From Simmondsia chinensis (taxonomy: Eukaryota; Streptophyta; Magnoliopsida; Caryophyllales; Simmondsiaceae), in the NCBI GenBank assembly GCA_018398585.1, contig JAGTTD010000011.1:10459846-10523845 (forward strand): a stretch of 64,000 bases of DNA, given 5' to 3'. The translations under genes and the position numbers were made by a program. This document shows, in pieces, positions 31,947 to 41,979 of the stretch (its first letter is position 1; the number at the start of each line of letters is the position of its first letter). The notes below the pieces were generated by a model. It saw only the letters and a list, made by a program, of their open reading frames with translations, had not been told where the DNA came from and did no database searches.

Positions 31947-34197
31947 TGTTGGGAAAATATAAAATTTTGTGGGAAAAATAAACTCTGATGCCTACTATTA
32001 AGTTCACAGTTCTCAACCATGGTCACAACAATAGGCACCTATTAGAGCACTTAGAGTGGGAGACTCTTCTCTCTACCTAAGCCTCCGATCGAAGAGTCAT
32101 GCTTCGTGACACCTAACATGCGAGAGTTCCCTGGAATAGGTTTATCTCTATAAACCATTTGCTCTATCACCGATCGTTGGATGAATTTAAAGAATTCTCC
32201 CTATTTTATAAAATTTACGCAGCGGAACGGGTTTAGAATTATGAATTCTAAACCTAGGGTTGATTTAAAATTCATAATTTCAAATCTACAGATTTAAATT
32301 AATATTTAAATCTACAGATCTAAATTCTTAATTAGATCTACATGCCTTTTGCTCTAGTATATTCATAATAATACATAAACTTAAATAGGCATAATAATGA
32401 ATACTGTAAATAAATAGAAAAGCGAAACTAAAAGAAGAAGAAAAGAAGAACATACCTAAATTTGACAAATAAGAAAACAAGAAAATAATAGACTTCTTCA
32501 AAATCGAGACCCCGCGATCTTCTGCACAATGACCTTGTACTGTCCAGAGGGTGGGCTCCGAACAATATTAAACTAGGAAAGAAAAATTTTAATAGAAAAT
32601 TTTCTCGTTAATTAGGCTTCAGAAACAATTTCAGAAACCCAAAATAATTTGTTTGATTGAATGCCAAACCTCAGGAATAGGTACCTTTATTTATAGTAGT
32701 ATATCGGAGCGAAAAAATCCAGATTTTTTGAAGTGGGATTCGCAGTTAAAACACCAAAATGTAGCGTTTCATATTCAAAAACACTCCAAATTCCGCGTTT
32801 TACAAGCGGTTCAAAAACATATTATTTCATCTTCTTCTACATGCCACGTGTCGGCTTGTGATTGGCCGGAGCATGCGCACGCGAATCCTCCCCTTAGGCA
32901 ACCTAGCGTGCGACACGTGTCACGCACTGATTGGCTGTCAGCTTTAGCCAGGGATCGTGAGCCCTATGCGATTTTTATTTTTTTATTTTTTTTTTTTTGC
33001 TTTGTTTCCCACACGTAAAAATTCATCCTATGAATTTTAATTTTCCAAAATTATTTTATTTTATAATTTTTAATTTTTATTCAACTCATGAATAATGTTT
33101 GGCAAAATTAATTTACCCATCTCATGGATAAATAATTCATCTCATGAATTTTTTTAAATTTTTCCGATGACAATACATACAGAGGCTTGCGCAGGGACCT
33201 TAGGGACAATTTAAATCTAGCTCCAAATGGGTTAAATTAATCAACTCATAAAATAATTTAATTACCATTTAATGAGACTTAATTCCTCTAAATATATCTC
33301 ACTACATTCCAGACTTAAACCATTTATTTGATATCTCTCTGATAGACTGTATTGATAACAACAACCCCTCCACTAGACGTCCATGACAAAAGATAAGTAT
33401 AACTACTACCATTATTCTTCTCATAGCTTCTCCATTAGTTACTGACTCGCCCTTCACTGAATAATTTATTTATACTTGAACATATTCATAATTTAAATTC
33501 CAAATGTCAAACACTTGGAATACTTTGGCCAAAGTTTATAAACTATTCAAATATTCACGAATCAGCTAAGGGGACATCTGTATCTCATACGCGACTGTAG
33601 ATTCCCTATTGAATACCTGATCCTTATCACACTTCACGCCGCTACCCAGTGTACGTGGGAATTCAGTCGTGCGTTTACACCTTACTTATAGTACACCAAA
33701 GTAACTAACGCTCCATGCACAAGTCCAGAATACCCTAAGGATTTAGAGTCGTCGTTTAAACAGTACAACGTGAATCACCCATGTCCGATAGTAGTCTAGA
33801 AATAAGTAACCCACATGGTCCAACTCAGCGTGTCAATCTTATTAAACACACTAACATAACACTTTTGGATTTTCATCCACATGACCAAGACAAGTCATCT
33901 AAAGTCTCACATTATAGTCTTAGCATACAAGTGGTCTAAACTTGTCTTTGACTACGAGCCTTTCAAACAACAATCCATACCACTTGTTCCAAGTCTATCT
34001 ATGGCTTAGTCTCATAAACCACTTAGAACAAACATGTAAATTATAGTCTGAGGACTACACCTATCTCATGGATGTCTCCCAAAAGAAAAGCACATGTAGT
34101 ATAAATTCTCGCTTACACAAATTTAATAAGGAAATGACTAGGACTTCAATTTTCTTTGTTAATTAAAATAATATATTTAGAATAAATCTGGATTTCA
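31947..34197 (-). repeat. Left LTR of element B (3' LTR), truncated
   Basis: Begins TGTTGGGAAAATATAAAATT, identical at its start to the right LTR. It ends at AATCTGGATTTCA (34197), some 20-30 bp short of the terminal CCTAACA, where polymerase sequence is joined on. It lacks both SINEs carried by the right LTR and so preserves the empty sites (second SINE site at 32388-32404). Confidence 0.92.
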
Positions 34198-35010
34198 GTA
34201 TAGCCAACTGGAATCAGCTCGTCACTTTGAAAGATCAGCATATAGTCTCTAGTTCTTCTTAAGAACTAGAGAAAACGCTTCACTGCCACCTAGTCCATTG
34301 GACCCAGGTTAGACTAACACCTGCTTACTATACCATAGCATAGCTGACATCAAGTCTCGTGCACAACATGGCATACCTGAGGCTCCCACTGCCAAAGCAT
34401 ATGGGATATTCCTCAATTGCTCCTCCTCTTGAGGTGTCCTAGAATACTACTCAAAAGAGAGAGGGACTCCATGCTATACCTTGACAATGTCTTGTCAATA
34501 TAAGTGGCTGGATAGAGATCCAACATCCTACTTTTACGACCTTGCAGAAGCTTAATCCTAAAAGTAGAGTTGGCTTCTCCCATGTCCTTCATATTGAGCT
34601 TTCTTGACAATCAAATTTTTATAGCTAATGACACGCCCACATCATTCCTAATGATTAGTATATTGTTGACATACAATTTCAAGAAATTCACTACTTTCTC
34701 TTAATGTCGTTTGTACACGCATGATTCGTTCAACCAATTGCTCAAAACTATAAGACTTAATTGCTTCATTGTGGCTAAAATGATCAGATTCAATGCCACG
34801 GTCAACCACTAAGGCTCCCGCTATGAACCTTTCAGGTGTTTTGACAATCCTCCCACCACACCTAAGCTCTCATGTACCTAGAACATTCTCATTCCTATCA
34901 GTAGGTGCATCTAATGCATCCGCTATGTCTTAAGTTGTGTCTAGCTGTTCAGAATTATTAACATTTTCTTTTTAATGCTATTTTGTTTTTGCTTTTGTAG
35001 TTTACTTGCA
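34198..35010 (-). pseudogene. Element B reverse transcriptase remnant
   Basis: The minus strand contains MSRKLNMKDMGEANSTFRIK (34610-34413) and, in other frames, the segments matching the end of the polymerase in element A (near 34200-34420, TRLDVSYAM). Upstream the linker before the polymerase is traceable to about 34960 by its match to the same region of A (20000-20160). The catalytic core is largely missing: 34690-34760 in B jumps directly between regions that are far apart in A. Confidence 0.85.
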
Positions 35011-35409
35011 AAATTCTTCTCTAAGTATTTCACATTGTTCATGTATATAAGGAGATCAATATGAATAAATCATAAAAACATGTTCCTTGGAAAATAAAAA
35101 TTTTATTTCATGTAATAAAGGTTCATGACCATATTCAAACTGAATAACAATTATTCTTCAAACCACATAAATCAAATTCCTGCCTAATGCAGGTACAAAT
35201 CAATAAAATTTTAAAGAAGCAAAAATAAACTCTAACACTAAAATCTAAGCTATCGCTTCCTACCACTAAGACTGCTACTCTTCTACTGCCTTCAGCAATC
35301 AGGTACAACTCCCATTATGTAGCCTCCTGGTTGGCCTAAGCCCCTGTAACATATTACAGACTTGGTCAGTTGAACCTGAGTCCACACACTAGGTATCTGG
35401 TGGACTCTC

Positions 35410-36260
35410 AACTATACAAGACTCAAATCAAAGAGATATCAACATACCTTCACCAGATGACTTATCAATCTTTGCAGGAAGACTAGCCATGTACTTTACA
35501 CAGTTTCTCTTCCAGTGGCACATCAATTTCCTTTTGCTGGCCTTTTATTAGGATTAGTCGCAACACTAGCAACCTTGCCTTTGCCTTTCTTTCCAGTCAG
35601 TCCCTTGTTGAGCTTGCTCCCGCTATCCCTTGATACCTGAGTGAAGTGGACACTTCCCTTGGCTGGCATAACACCTTTTGCTACCTGTAGCTTCTTTATC
35701 ATCTCAGGCAATGAATAATCCATATTATTCATTATATAATTAAGCCTAAACTGAGTAGAAAAGCTGGGTAGAGAGCTGAGGATGATGTTCTACTAAGATT
35801 GACTATCAATCTTAGCACCTAAAATCTCCAACTCGGACAAGCACGCCATCATTTTCATGACGTGCTCCTAAACTAGCGACCCTTCCGACACCCTTATGTT
35901 CAAGAGCTTCCTCATCAACTCTTGCCTAGCTACCCTATCATGACCATCAAACATTTCCTTTAAATGTTTGATCATCTCAGCTGTTGTTTCCATCTCAAGC
36001 ATCTGATGCTTGAGTACATTGGTCACAGAGGCCAAAATGTAGCATCTGGCTAACTCTTTAGCCTTATTTCAGTGTTCATAACGCCCTTTAATAGCAACTG
36101 CAGAATTATTAGTGGGAACCGTAGGTCGAGCTTCAGTGAGAACAAACTTATGATCCTCATGTATTAATACTATGTCCAGGTTTATTTTCCAGGTGAAGTA
36201 ATTCGGTCCAGTTAAGGAATTATCTTTCAGAATTGTATGAAGTGCACCAGTTGCAGCCAT
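35410..36260 (-). pseudogene. Element B gag
   Basis: The frame at 36260-36069 starts MAATGALHTILKDNSLTGPN and continues YFTWKINLDIVL, the typical N-terminus of this copia group. The body follows in broken frames (LEILGAKI, about 35850-35800). At 35732-35523 comes MNNMDYSLPEMIKKLQVA and a basic tail (KGKGKVASVATNPNKRPAKG). The zinc knuckle that should follow is only weakly visible near 35515. The protease segment is degraded between 35400 and 35130. Confidence 0.88.
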
Positions 36261-36839
36261 TTCAAAAACTATAAATGCAAATAAATGTGTAACTATCTTA
36301 TAAGAGTCATGTATAATGCAGTGATAAGTATTCTTTCAATTTAGCATACACAATAAGTCAGATATCCACCAAATTGTACTATCATGCATAAAATGATGAC
36401 CCAAACACACCACTCCTTACTCCCCGCAGCGGGGTCGCACGAAGGTAGTTCGGATGAGAACTATTCTCAATTAACTTATTTTCTTGTAACTCTTACTAAA
36501 CATGATTAACTCACCATTTTACCTTAGTCTCTAACACGACACAAGAGAGCTCCTCAGGGAGGCTATTGCATCATGCTAGTCAAGTGTTAACCATTACCTA
36601 AACCTCCATACAAATATACGAAATACTCCACTGCACTGTGGTCGCATCGCTTCTTTGCACTTTGGTTCATCCCAACAGAAGTCTAACCCTGTAATCTGTA
36701 AACCGACATCCTCCGCAGAGTGGTCTATCTATCTACTGTACTATTATACTGGTAATGGAGACCGTGAGGTTATAACAATTGAAACCTCGCTCCTACTTGA
36801 TTTTTATAACTAGTGATTTTTAATTAACTTGCATTTATA

Positions 36840-37475
36840 ACCCGGATTATCTTATAACCCCTTTTAGAATCTCATTCTAAAATTAACAAAATTAATTAAT
36901 TAATTAATTCAAAATATTATAGTTATACAACATCGATTATCTCATAATCTTGCTTTAAAATCTCATTCTAAATTTATTCAATAAAATTAATTAATTAATT
37001 TTACTTTTAAAAAAAGGGTACCATAGATTATTTCATAACCTATTATTTAGAATCCCATTCTAAAAAATAAATAAATTAATATAATTAATTCAGTTTTTTT
37101 ATTTAAAATAATATCGAAATTTAGATTATCTTATAATCTATTTTTAGAATCTAATTCTAAAATAAAGTTACTTAATAAAATTAATTTTATTTAAAATCAG
37201 TAATGTTTTAAATTTAGGCTATCACATAGTCTACTTCAGAATCTTATTCTAAGAGCTAAACAACTTAGACTATCCAATAGTCTAGTTTAAAATCTTATTT
37301 TAAAATTTATTTAACAAAATTTAACGTTTATTTTAAAAATAAAGTTAACTTAGACTATCATATAGTCTATTTTCAGAGTCTTATTTGAAAATAATTTAAA
37401 ATAACTTTTATTTAAAATAATACAGGTTCACAACTTGGATTATCTCATAATCTAATTTAGAATCTCAATCTAAAA
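36840..37475. repeat. Array of eight paired-hairpin units
   Basis: Eight diverged units with a spacing of about 70-110 bp each carry two short inverted repeats. The first is of the type GATTAT-CTC-ATAATC and the second of the type TTTAGAAT-CTC-ATTCTAAA. First-type stems lie at about 36844, 36935, 37026, 37122, 37215, 37266, 37351 and 37438. Loops are always three bases. Stem bases change together between units: TAGATTAT/ATAATCTA at 37122 becomes TAGACTAT/ATAGTCTA at 37266 and 37351. Elements A and C carry a single unit each. Confidence 0.9.
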
Positions 37476-37858
37476 GAAAATTAATTAATAAAATAATTAA
37501 TTTATAATTATTATGTAAATCAGTACTGACGCCTACAAGTCCAAAAAAAAGTAATTTTTTTAATTTAAAAGCGCTGACATCAGCCTTCACCTGCTGACGT
37601 CAGTCGCTAATGTCGGCGGCTGACATCATCATAAATATTTTTAAATTTTAAATTAAAATAATTTAATTTAAAATAAATAATTAAATCTAATCTTATTAGA
37701 TTAATTTTATCCATTATTGTTAAAAATATTTAAATATAATCTTGTAGGATCAATTTTGTTTGATTTTGTAAATAATGACTAAGAATGAATAATCTCATTA
37801 TACGAATACATTAATCGCAAATTTGTGGATTGTACCAAATTAACAATTAATTCATTAA

Positions 37859-38125
37859 CGACTTAAATAATTTAAATCATTACTATAAACAACTTAGTTA
37901 ACTTTTAAATATTTTAACCGATTTAAATAATTTACATCGATACTTTAAACAATCTAGTTACTTATTAAATCTTTTAACCGATTTAAACAATTTAAATTGA
38001 TACTTTAAATAACTTAGTTAACTATTAACTTTTTTAACCGATTTAAATAATTTAAATTGTTACTTTAAAATAATCTAATTAATAATTAATTACATTAATT
38101 ATTTAAACAATTTAAATCACTAATT
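37859..38125. repeat. 60-bp tandem repeat in the leader of element B
   Basis: Units start at 37859, 37919, 37979, 38039 and 38099, exactly 60 bp apart, the last one incomplete. Each begins with CGATTTAAATAATTTA or a close variant and contains TACTTTAAA and ACTTAGTTAA. Elements A and C have one copy at the same place in the leader. It is unrelated in sequence to the 60-bp satellite at the start of the window. Confidence 0.93.
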
Positions 38126-38231
38126 CAAACAAGTTTCCCTTCCTTAATGAAATCTCTATTTTATTAAATAGAAAATCTATTTATTTTGATTTTATTATAC
38201 CTATTTATGTATATTATGGATGTAATCAGAG

Positions 38232-38249
38232 GCTGACTCTGATACCAAT
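38232..38249 (-). other. Element B primer binding site
   Basis: The minus strand reads TTGGTATCAGAGTCAGCC next to the LTR end at 38250. It matches TGGTATCAGAGC except in the last base. Confidence 0.92.
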
Positions 38250-38619
38250 TGTTGGGAAAATATAAAATTTTGTGGGAAAAATAAACTCTGATGCTGATTA
38301 TTGTGTTCATAGTTATCAACTATGGTCACAACAATAGGCATCAATTAGAGTATTTAGAGTGGGAGACTTTTCTCTCTACCTAAGCCCCCAGTCGGAGAGT
38401 CACGCTTCGTGACACCTCACATGCGAGAGTTCTCGGGAATAGGTTTATTTCTATAAACCCTTTGCCCTAATACCGGTCGTTAGGATGAATTTCAAAAATT
38501 CTCCCTATTTTTTAAAATTAACGTAACGGAACGGGTTTGGAATTCATAATTTTAAACCTAGGGTTGATTTAAAATTCATAATTTCAAATCTATAGGTTAA
38601 AATTCATAAGTTAAATCTA

Positions 38620-38864
38620 AAAAAGGAAAGGAAAGGAATATACCCAGTGCCTCAAGGGCTCCCGCCTACGCAGGGTCTGAGGGGATGGATATACGCAGCC
38701 TTCCCCCTTTAGGGTGTTAACCTGAAAAGAGGCTGTTTCCAAGTGCCCCCAACTTGAGGGTGAGGACTTCCTAGGAGGTCATCCATCCTGGTACTACTCT
38801 CGCATAAGCACGCTTAACTTCGGAGTTTTCATGGGATCCGTTGACGGCGTGTTGGTGCTCTCTT
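38620..38864 (-). mobile_element. 5S rRNA-headed SINE, copy 1
   Basis: On the minus strand the element starts AGAGCACCAACACGCCGT, then contains GGATCCCATGAAAACTCCG, AAGTTAAGCGTGCTT, GAGAGTAGTACCAGGATG and GACCTCCTAGGAAGTCCTC. This follows plant 5S rRNA along about 100 bases, including the internal polymerase III control region. After it comes a body with GGAAACAGCCTC, GGCTGCGTATAT and GGCGGGAGCCC, as in Au-like plant SINEs, and a CTTTC-repeat tail. A perfect 17-bp target duplication TTCATAAGTTAAATCTA lies at 38603-38619 and 38865-38881. The family name is not known to me. Confidence 0.93.
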
Positions 38865-38970
38865 TTCATAAGTTAAATCTACATATATAAATTCTTAATT
38901 TAGATCTACAGACTTTTTACTCTAATACATTCATAACAATACATAAACTTAAACAGGCATAATAATCAAT

Positions 38971-39208
38971 AAAAGGAATATACCCAGTGCCTCAAGGGCT
39001 CCCGCCTACGCAAGGTCTGGGGGGAGGGATATACGCAGCCTTCCCCCTTCAGGGTGTTAACCTGAAGAGAGGCTGTTTCCCAGTGCCCCCAACCTGAGGG
39101 TGAGGACTTCTCAGAAGGTCACCCATCCTGGTACTACTCTCGCCCAAGCACGCTTAACTTCGGAGTTCTCATGGGATCCGGTGACGGCGTGTTGGTGCCC
39201 TCTTTGGT
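38971..39208 (-). mobile_element. 5S rRNA-headed SINE, copy 2
   Basis: Same structure as copy 1 and closer to 5S rRNA: the minus strand has CCGGATCCCATGAGAACTCC, AAGTTAAGCGTGCTTGGGCG and GAGAGTAGTACCAGGATGGG. The body then follows through to TGAGGCACTGGGTATATTCC and a short T tail. A 16-17 bp target duplication AGGCATAATAATCAATA lies at 38955-38971 and 39209-39225, sharing its last A with the tail. The paralogous left LTR shows the unoccupied site at 32388-32404 (one base different). It should be transcribed by polymerase III if active, with enzymes from a LINE partner. Confidence 0.94.
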
Positions 39209-41024
39209 AGGCATAATAATCAATACTGTAAATAAATAGAAAAGTGAAACTAAAAGATGATGGAAAGAAGAACATACCTAGATTTGCTCCAAAATAAGAA
39301 AACTAGAAAATAATAGTAATATTCAAAATCGAGACCCCGCGATCTTCTACACAATGACCTTAAACTGTTTGGAGGATAGGCTTCAAAAAATATTAAACTA
39401 GGAAAGAAAAATTTTAACATAAATTTTTCTCTCCAATTAGGTTTCAGAAACAATTTCAGAAGCCCAAAATAATTTGTTTGATTGAATGTCAAACCTCTGG
39501 AATAGGTACCTCTATTTATAGTAATATACCGGAGCGAAAAAATCCAGATTTTTTGATGTGGGATTCGCAGTTAAAACACCAAAACGCAACGTTTCATATT
39601 CAAAAACACTCCAAATGTCGCGTTTTACAAGCAGTTCAAAAACAGGTTATTTTATCTTGTTCCGCGTGCCACCTGTCAGCCTGTGATTGGCTGGAGCATG
39701 TGCATGCGGATCCTCCCCTTATCGCACACTGATTGGCTCCCAGTATTAGCCACGGATCACGAGCCCTGTGCGATTTTCGTTTTTTTTTTTTTTTGCTTTG
39801 TTTCCCACATGTAAAAATTTATCCTATGAATTTTAATTTTCCAAAATTATTTTATTTTATAATTTTTAATTTTTATTCATCTCATGAATAATGTTTGTCA
39901 AAATTAATTTACCCATCTCATGGATAAATAATTCATCTCATGAATTTTTTTAATATTTTTTCGATGACAATAAGTACAGAGGCTTGCGCAAGGACCTTAG
40001 AGACAATTTAAATCTAGCTCCAAATGGATTAAATTAATCAACTCATGAAATAATTTAATTACCATTTAATGAGACTTAATTCCACTAAATAAATCTCACT
40101 GCACTCCAGACTTAAACCATTTATTTGATATCTCCCTAATAGACTGTATTGATTATAACAACCCCTTCACTTGATGTCCATGACAAAAGATAAATATAAC
40201 CACTACCATTATCCTTGTCACAGCTTCTCTATTAGTTACTGACTCGCCGTTCACTGAATAATTCATTTATACTTGAATATATTCATAGTATAAATTCCAA
40301 ATGTCAAACACTTAGAATACTTTGGCCAAGTTTTCAAACTATTCAAATATTCGCGAATCAATTAAGGGGACATCTGTATCTCATAAGAGACTGTAGATTC
40401 CTTATTGAATACCTGATCCTTGTCACACTTCACGCCGCTACCTAGTGTACCCGGGAATTCAGTCATGCGTTTAGACCTTACTTATAGTACACCAAACTAA
40501 CTAATGCTCCATGCACAAGTCCTGAATATGCTCAAGATTTAGAGTCGTCGTTCCAATAGTATAAGGTGAATTACCCATCTTCGATAGTAGTCTAGAAATA
40601 TGTAACCCACGTGGTCCAACTCAGTGTGTCAATCTTATTAAACACACTAACATAACACTTTTGGATCCCCATACACATGACCAAGACAAGTCATCTAAAG
40701 TGTCACGTTATAGTCTTAGTATACAAGTGGTCCAAACATGTCTTCGACTACGAGCCTTTCAAATAACAATCTATACCATTTGTTCCAAGTCTCTCTGTGG
40801 CTTAGTCTCATAAACCACTTAGAGCAAACATGTAAATTGTAATATAAGGACTACACCCATCTCATGTATGTCTCCCAAAAGAAAATCACATGCAATATAA
40901 ATGCTCGCTTACACAAATTTAACTAGGAAATGACTGGGACGTCAATTTTATTTATTAATTAAAATAATATATCTAGAATAAATCTGGATTTCAAGACACT
41001 GTTCCTAACAATTGTTCCTAACAC

Positions 41025-41760
41025 TTCGAACGTGTTTTTTTTCTTGATCCAGGTTTCCCTACTTCCTTTTTTAAGTAGGATCACCTCCCCTGGAAAGGTT
41101 GGGGGTTACTAGGAGGCTAGCCTTCCCGTAGGTAAACCTAGAAGCTTCCCCAAGGTTCTAGATGTTAGGCACCTTGACTTAGCTTCCCCTCCAGTGTGTC
41201 CAATAGCAAGGAAATCATCTCCCTAGTGAAGGCCTTGAGAGAGGATCCAAAGGCGGCACCTTCAATTGCCAAAGAGCTACAAGCCCTTGAAGAAGTTTTG
41301 ACCAACATTCCCAAGAAGTTTCTTCATTCTTGCAGAAAAAGCGCCACTATCGGAGACCTTATCTGCTCCACAGGCCTTGGAGGCTTGCACCCACTGTTTG
41401 AAGTACTATTAGCGTCTAGGGAGCTCCAGAGTCAGTAATCTTAAGACATCAAGAGCGTTAAAGATCAAGTCCATCAGCTGGAGCAACAATTAAGCTAACT
41501 CGAGGATATAGTTTTAGCCCTTAAGCAGCAGCAATCTTCCCATAACTTTAGGGTTCAAGAACTGTATAAAGAGGCATCAAAGGCCCAAGAGGAACAATAA
41601 GTAATCTAGGAGGAAGTCATCTCAAGGGAAAACCCATGAACTGCCATTCAATTAGCACCCATGAAAGAATCACTTGTTAAGATCAAAACTTTTCTCTTTT
41701 ATATATTTGAAGGAAACACTTCATTATATGAGTTGTATTTTGTGTAGGTTGTATTTTGAA
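41025..41760 (+). pseudogene. Tat-2 PMD extra ORF, C-terminal part
   Basis: The longest frame, 41196-41438, gives KEIISLVKALREDPKAAPSI, then AKELQALEEVLTNIPKKFL. Further frames to about 41560 give HQLEQQLS and LALKQQQSSHNFRVQELYKE, a coiled-coil-like heptad pattern. The 41025-41190 part contains a pyrimidine-rich segment that may be an intron. A tail with TTTGTGTAGGTTGTATTTTG (about 41735) resembles a plant 3' untranslated region. It ends shortly before the converging Tat-2 integrase. Confidence 0.6.
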
Positions 41761-41979
41761 CCAACTTCATGTAAATTCCATGTACTCCTTCACCTCAATG
41801 AATGAAAGTACACATTGATTCATTCCAACATGTCTCTCAAGCATAAGGTTCTTCTCTTAGTTTGTTTTCTCTTTATTTTATTATTTTTTTAAATATCGCA
41901 TGGATCATTACTTTGATTCTTAAGGAACTGATACTAAAATTGAGCCCATAGTTTAGGGAATCTAAATTTATGAACTTCT

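Larger units (their letters stand above)
36270..38231 (-). other. Leader of element B, enlarged
   Basis: Nearly 2 kb of AT-rich non-coding DNA lies between gag and primer site, against about 1.2 kb in A. The excess is explained by two tandem arrays described separately (36840-37475 and 37859-38125). The gag-proximal part (36300-36800) is collinear with the leader of A. Confidence 0.8.
31947..41024 (-). mobile_element. Copia element B (same family as A and C), internally deleted
   Basis: LTRs at 31947-34197 (left, truncated at its inner end) and 38250-41024 (right, enlarged by two SINEs) enclose 34198-38249. The primer site is next to the right LTR. Gag is present, but integrase and most of the polymerase are missing. 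The left LTR runs straight into reverse transcriptase at 34197, without purine tract or RNase H end. Flanks CTTCT (31942-31946) and CTTCG (41025-41029) form a target duplication with one difference if the duplicated LTR tip is counted as part of the element. It sits inside the PMD extra ORF of Tat-2. Confidence 0.88.
38250..41024 (-). repeat. Right LTR of element B (5' LTR), with two SINE insertions
   Basis: Starts TGTTGGGAAAATATAAAATT and ends in a 13-bp direct repeat of GTTCCTAACA with tips at 41011 and 41024. Without the two SINEs and their target copies its length is about 2.25 kb, matching the left LTR. The target-duplication match points to 41024 as the true tip. Confidence 0.9.

Noticed and set aside
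36840..37475. CRISPR array
   Set aside because: Repeats are diverged, spacers are not unique sequence of constant length, and the DNA is eukaryotic; it is a tandem array in a retrotransposon leader.
38763..38864. 5S rRNA gene
   Set aside because: Only about 100 bases resemble 5S rRNA, they run into a SINE body, and the whole unit has its own target duplications; the same holds for 39105-39208 and 60190-60284. These are SINE heads and not ribosomal genes.
38620..39208. Cassandra-type short LTR retrotransposon (5S sequence in its LTRs)
   Set aside because: The two units are separated by unrelated LTR sequence, each has its own different target duplication, and there is a SINE body and simple-repeat tail in place of LTR tips and a primer site.
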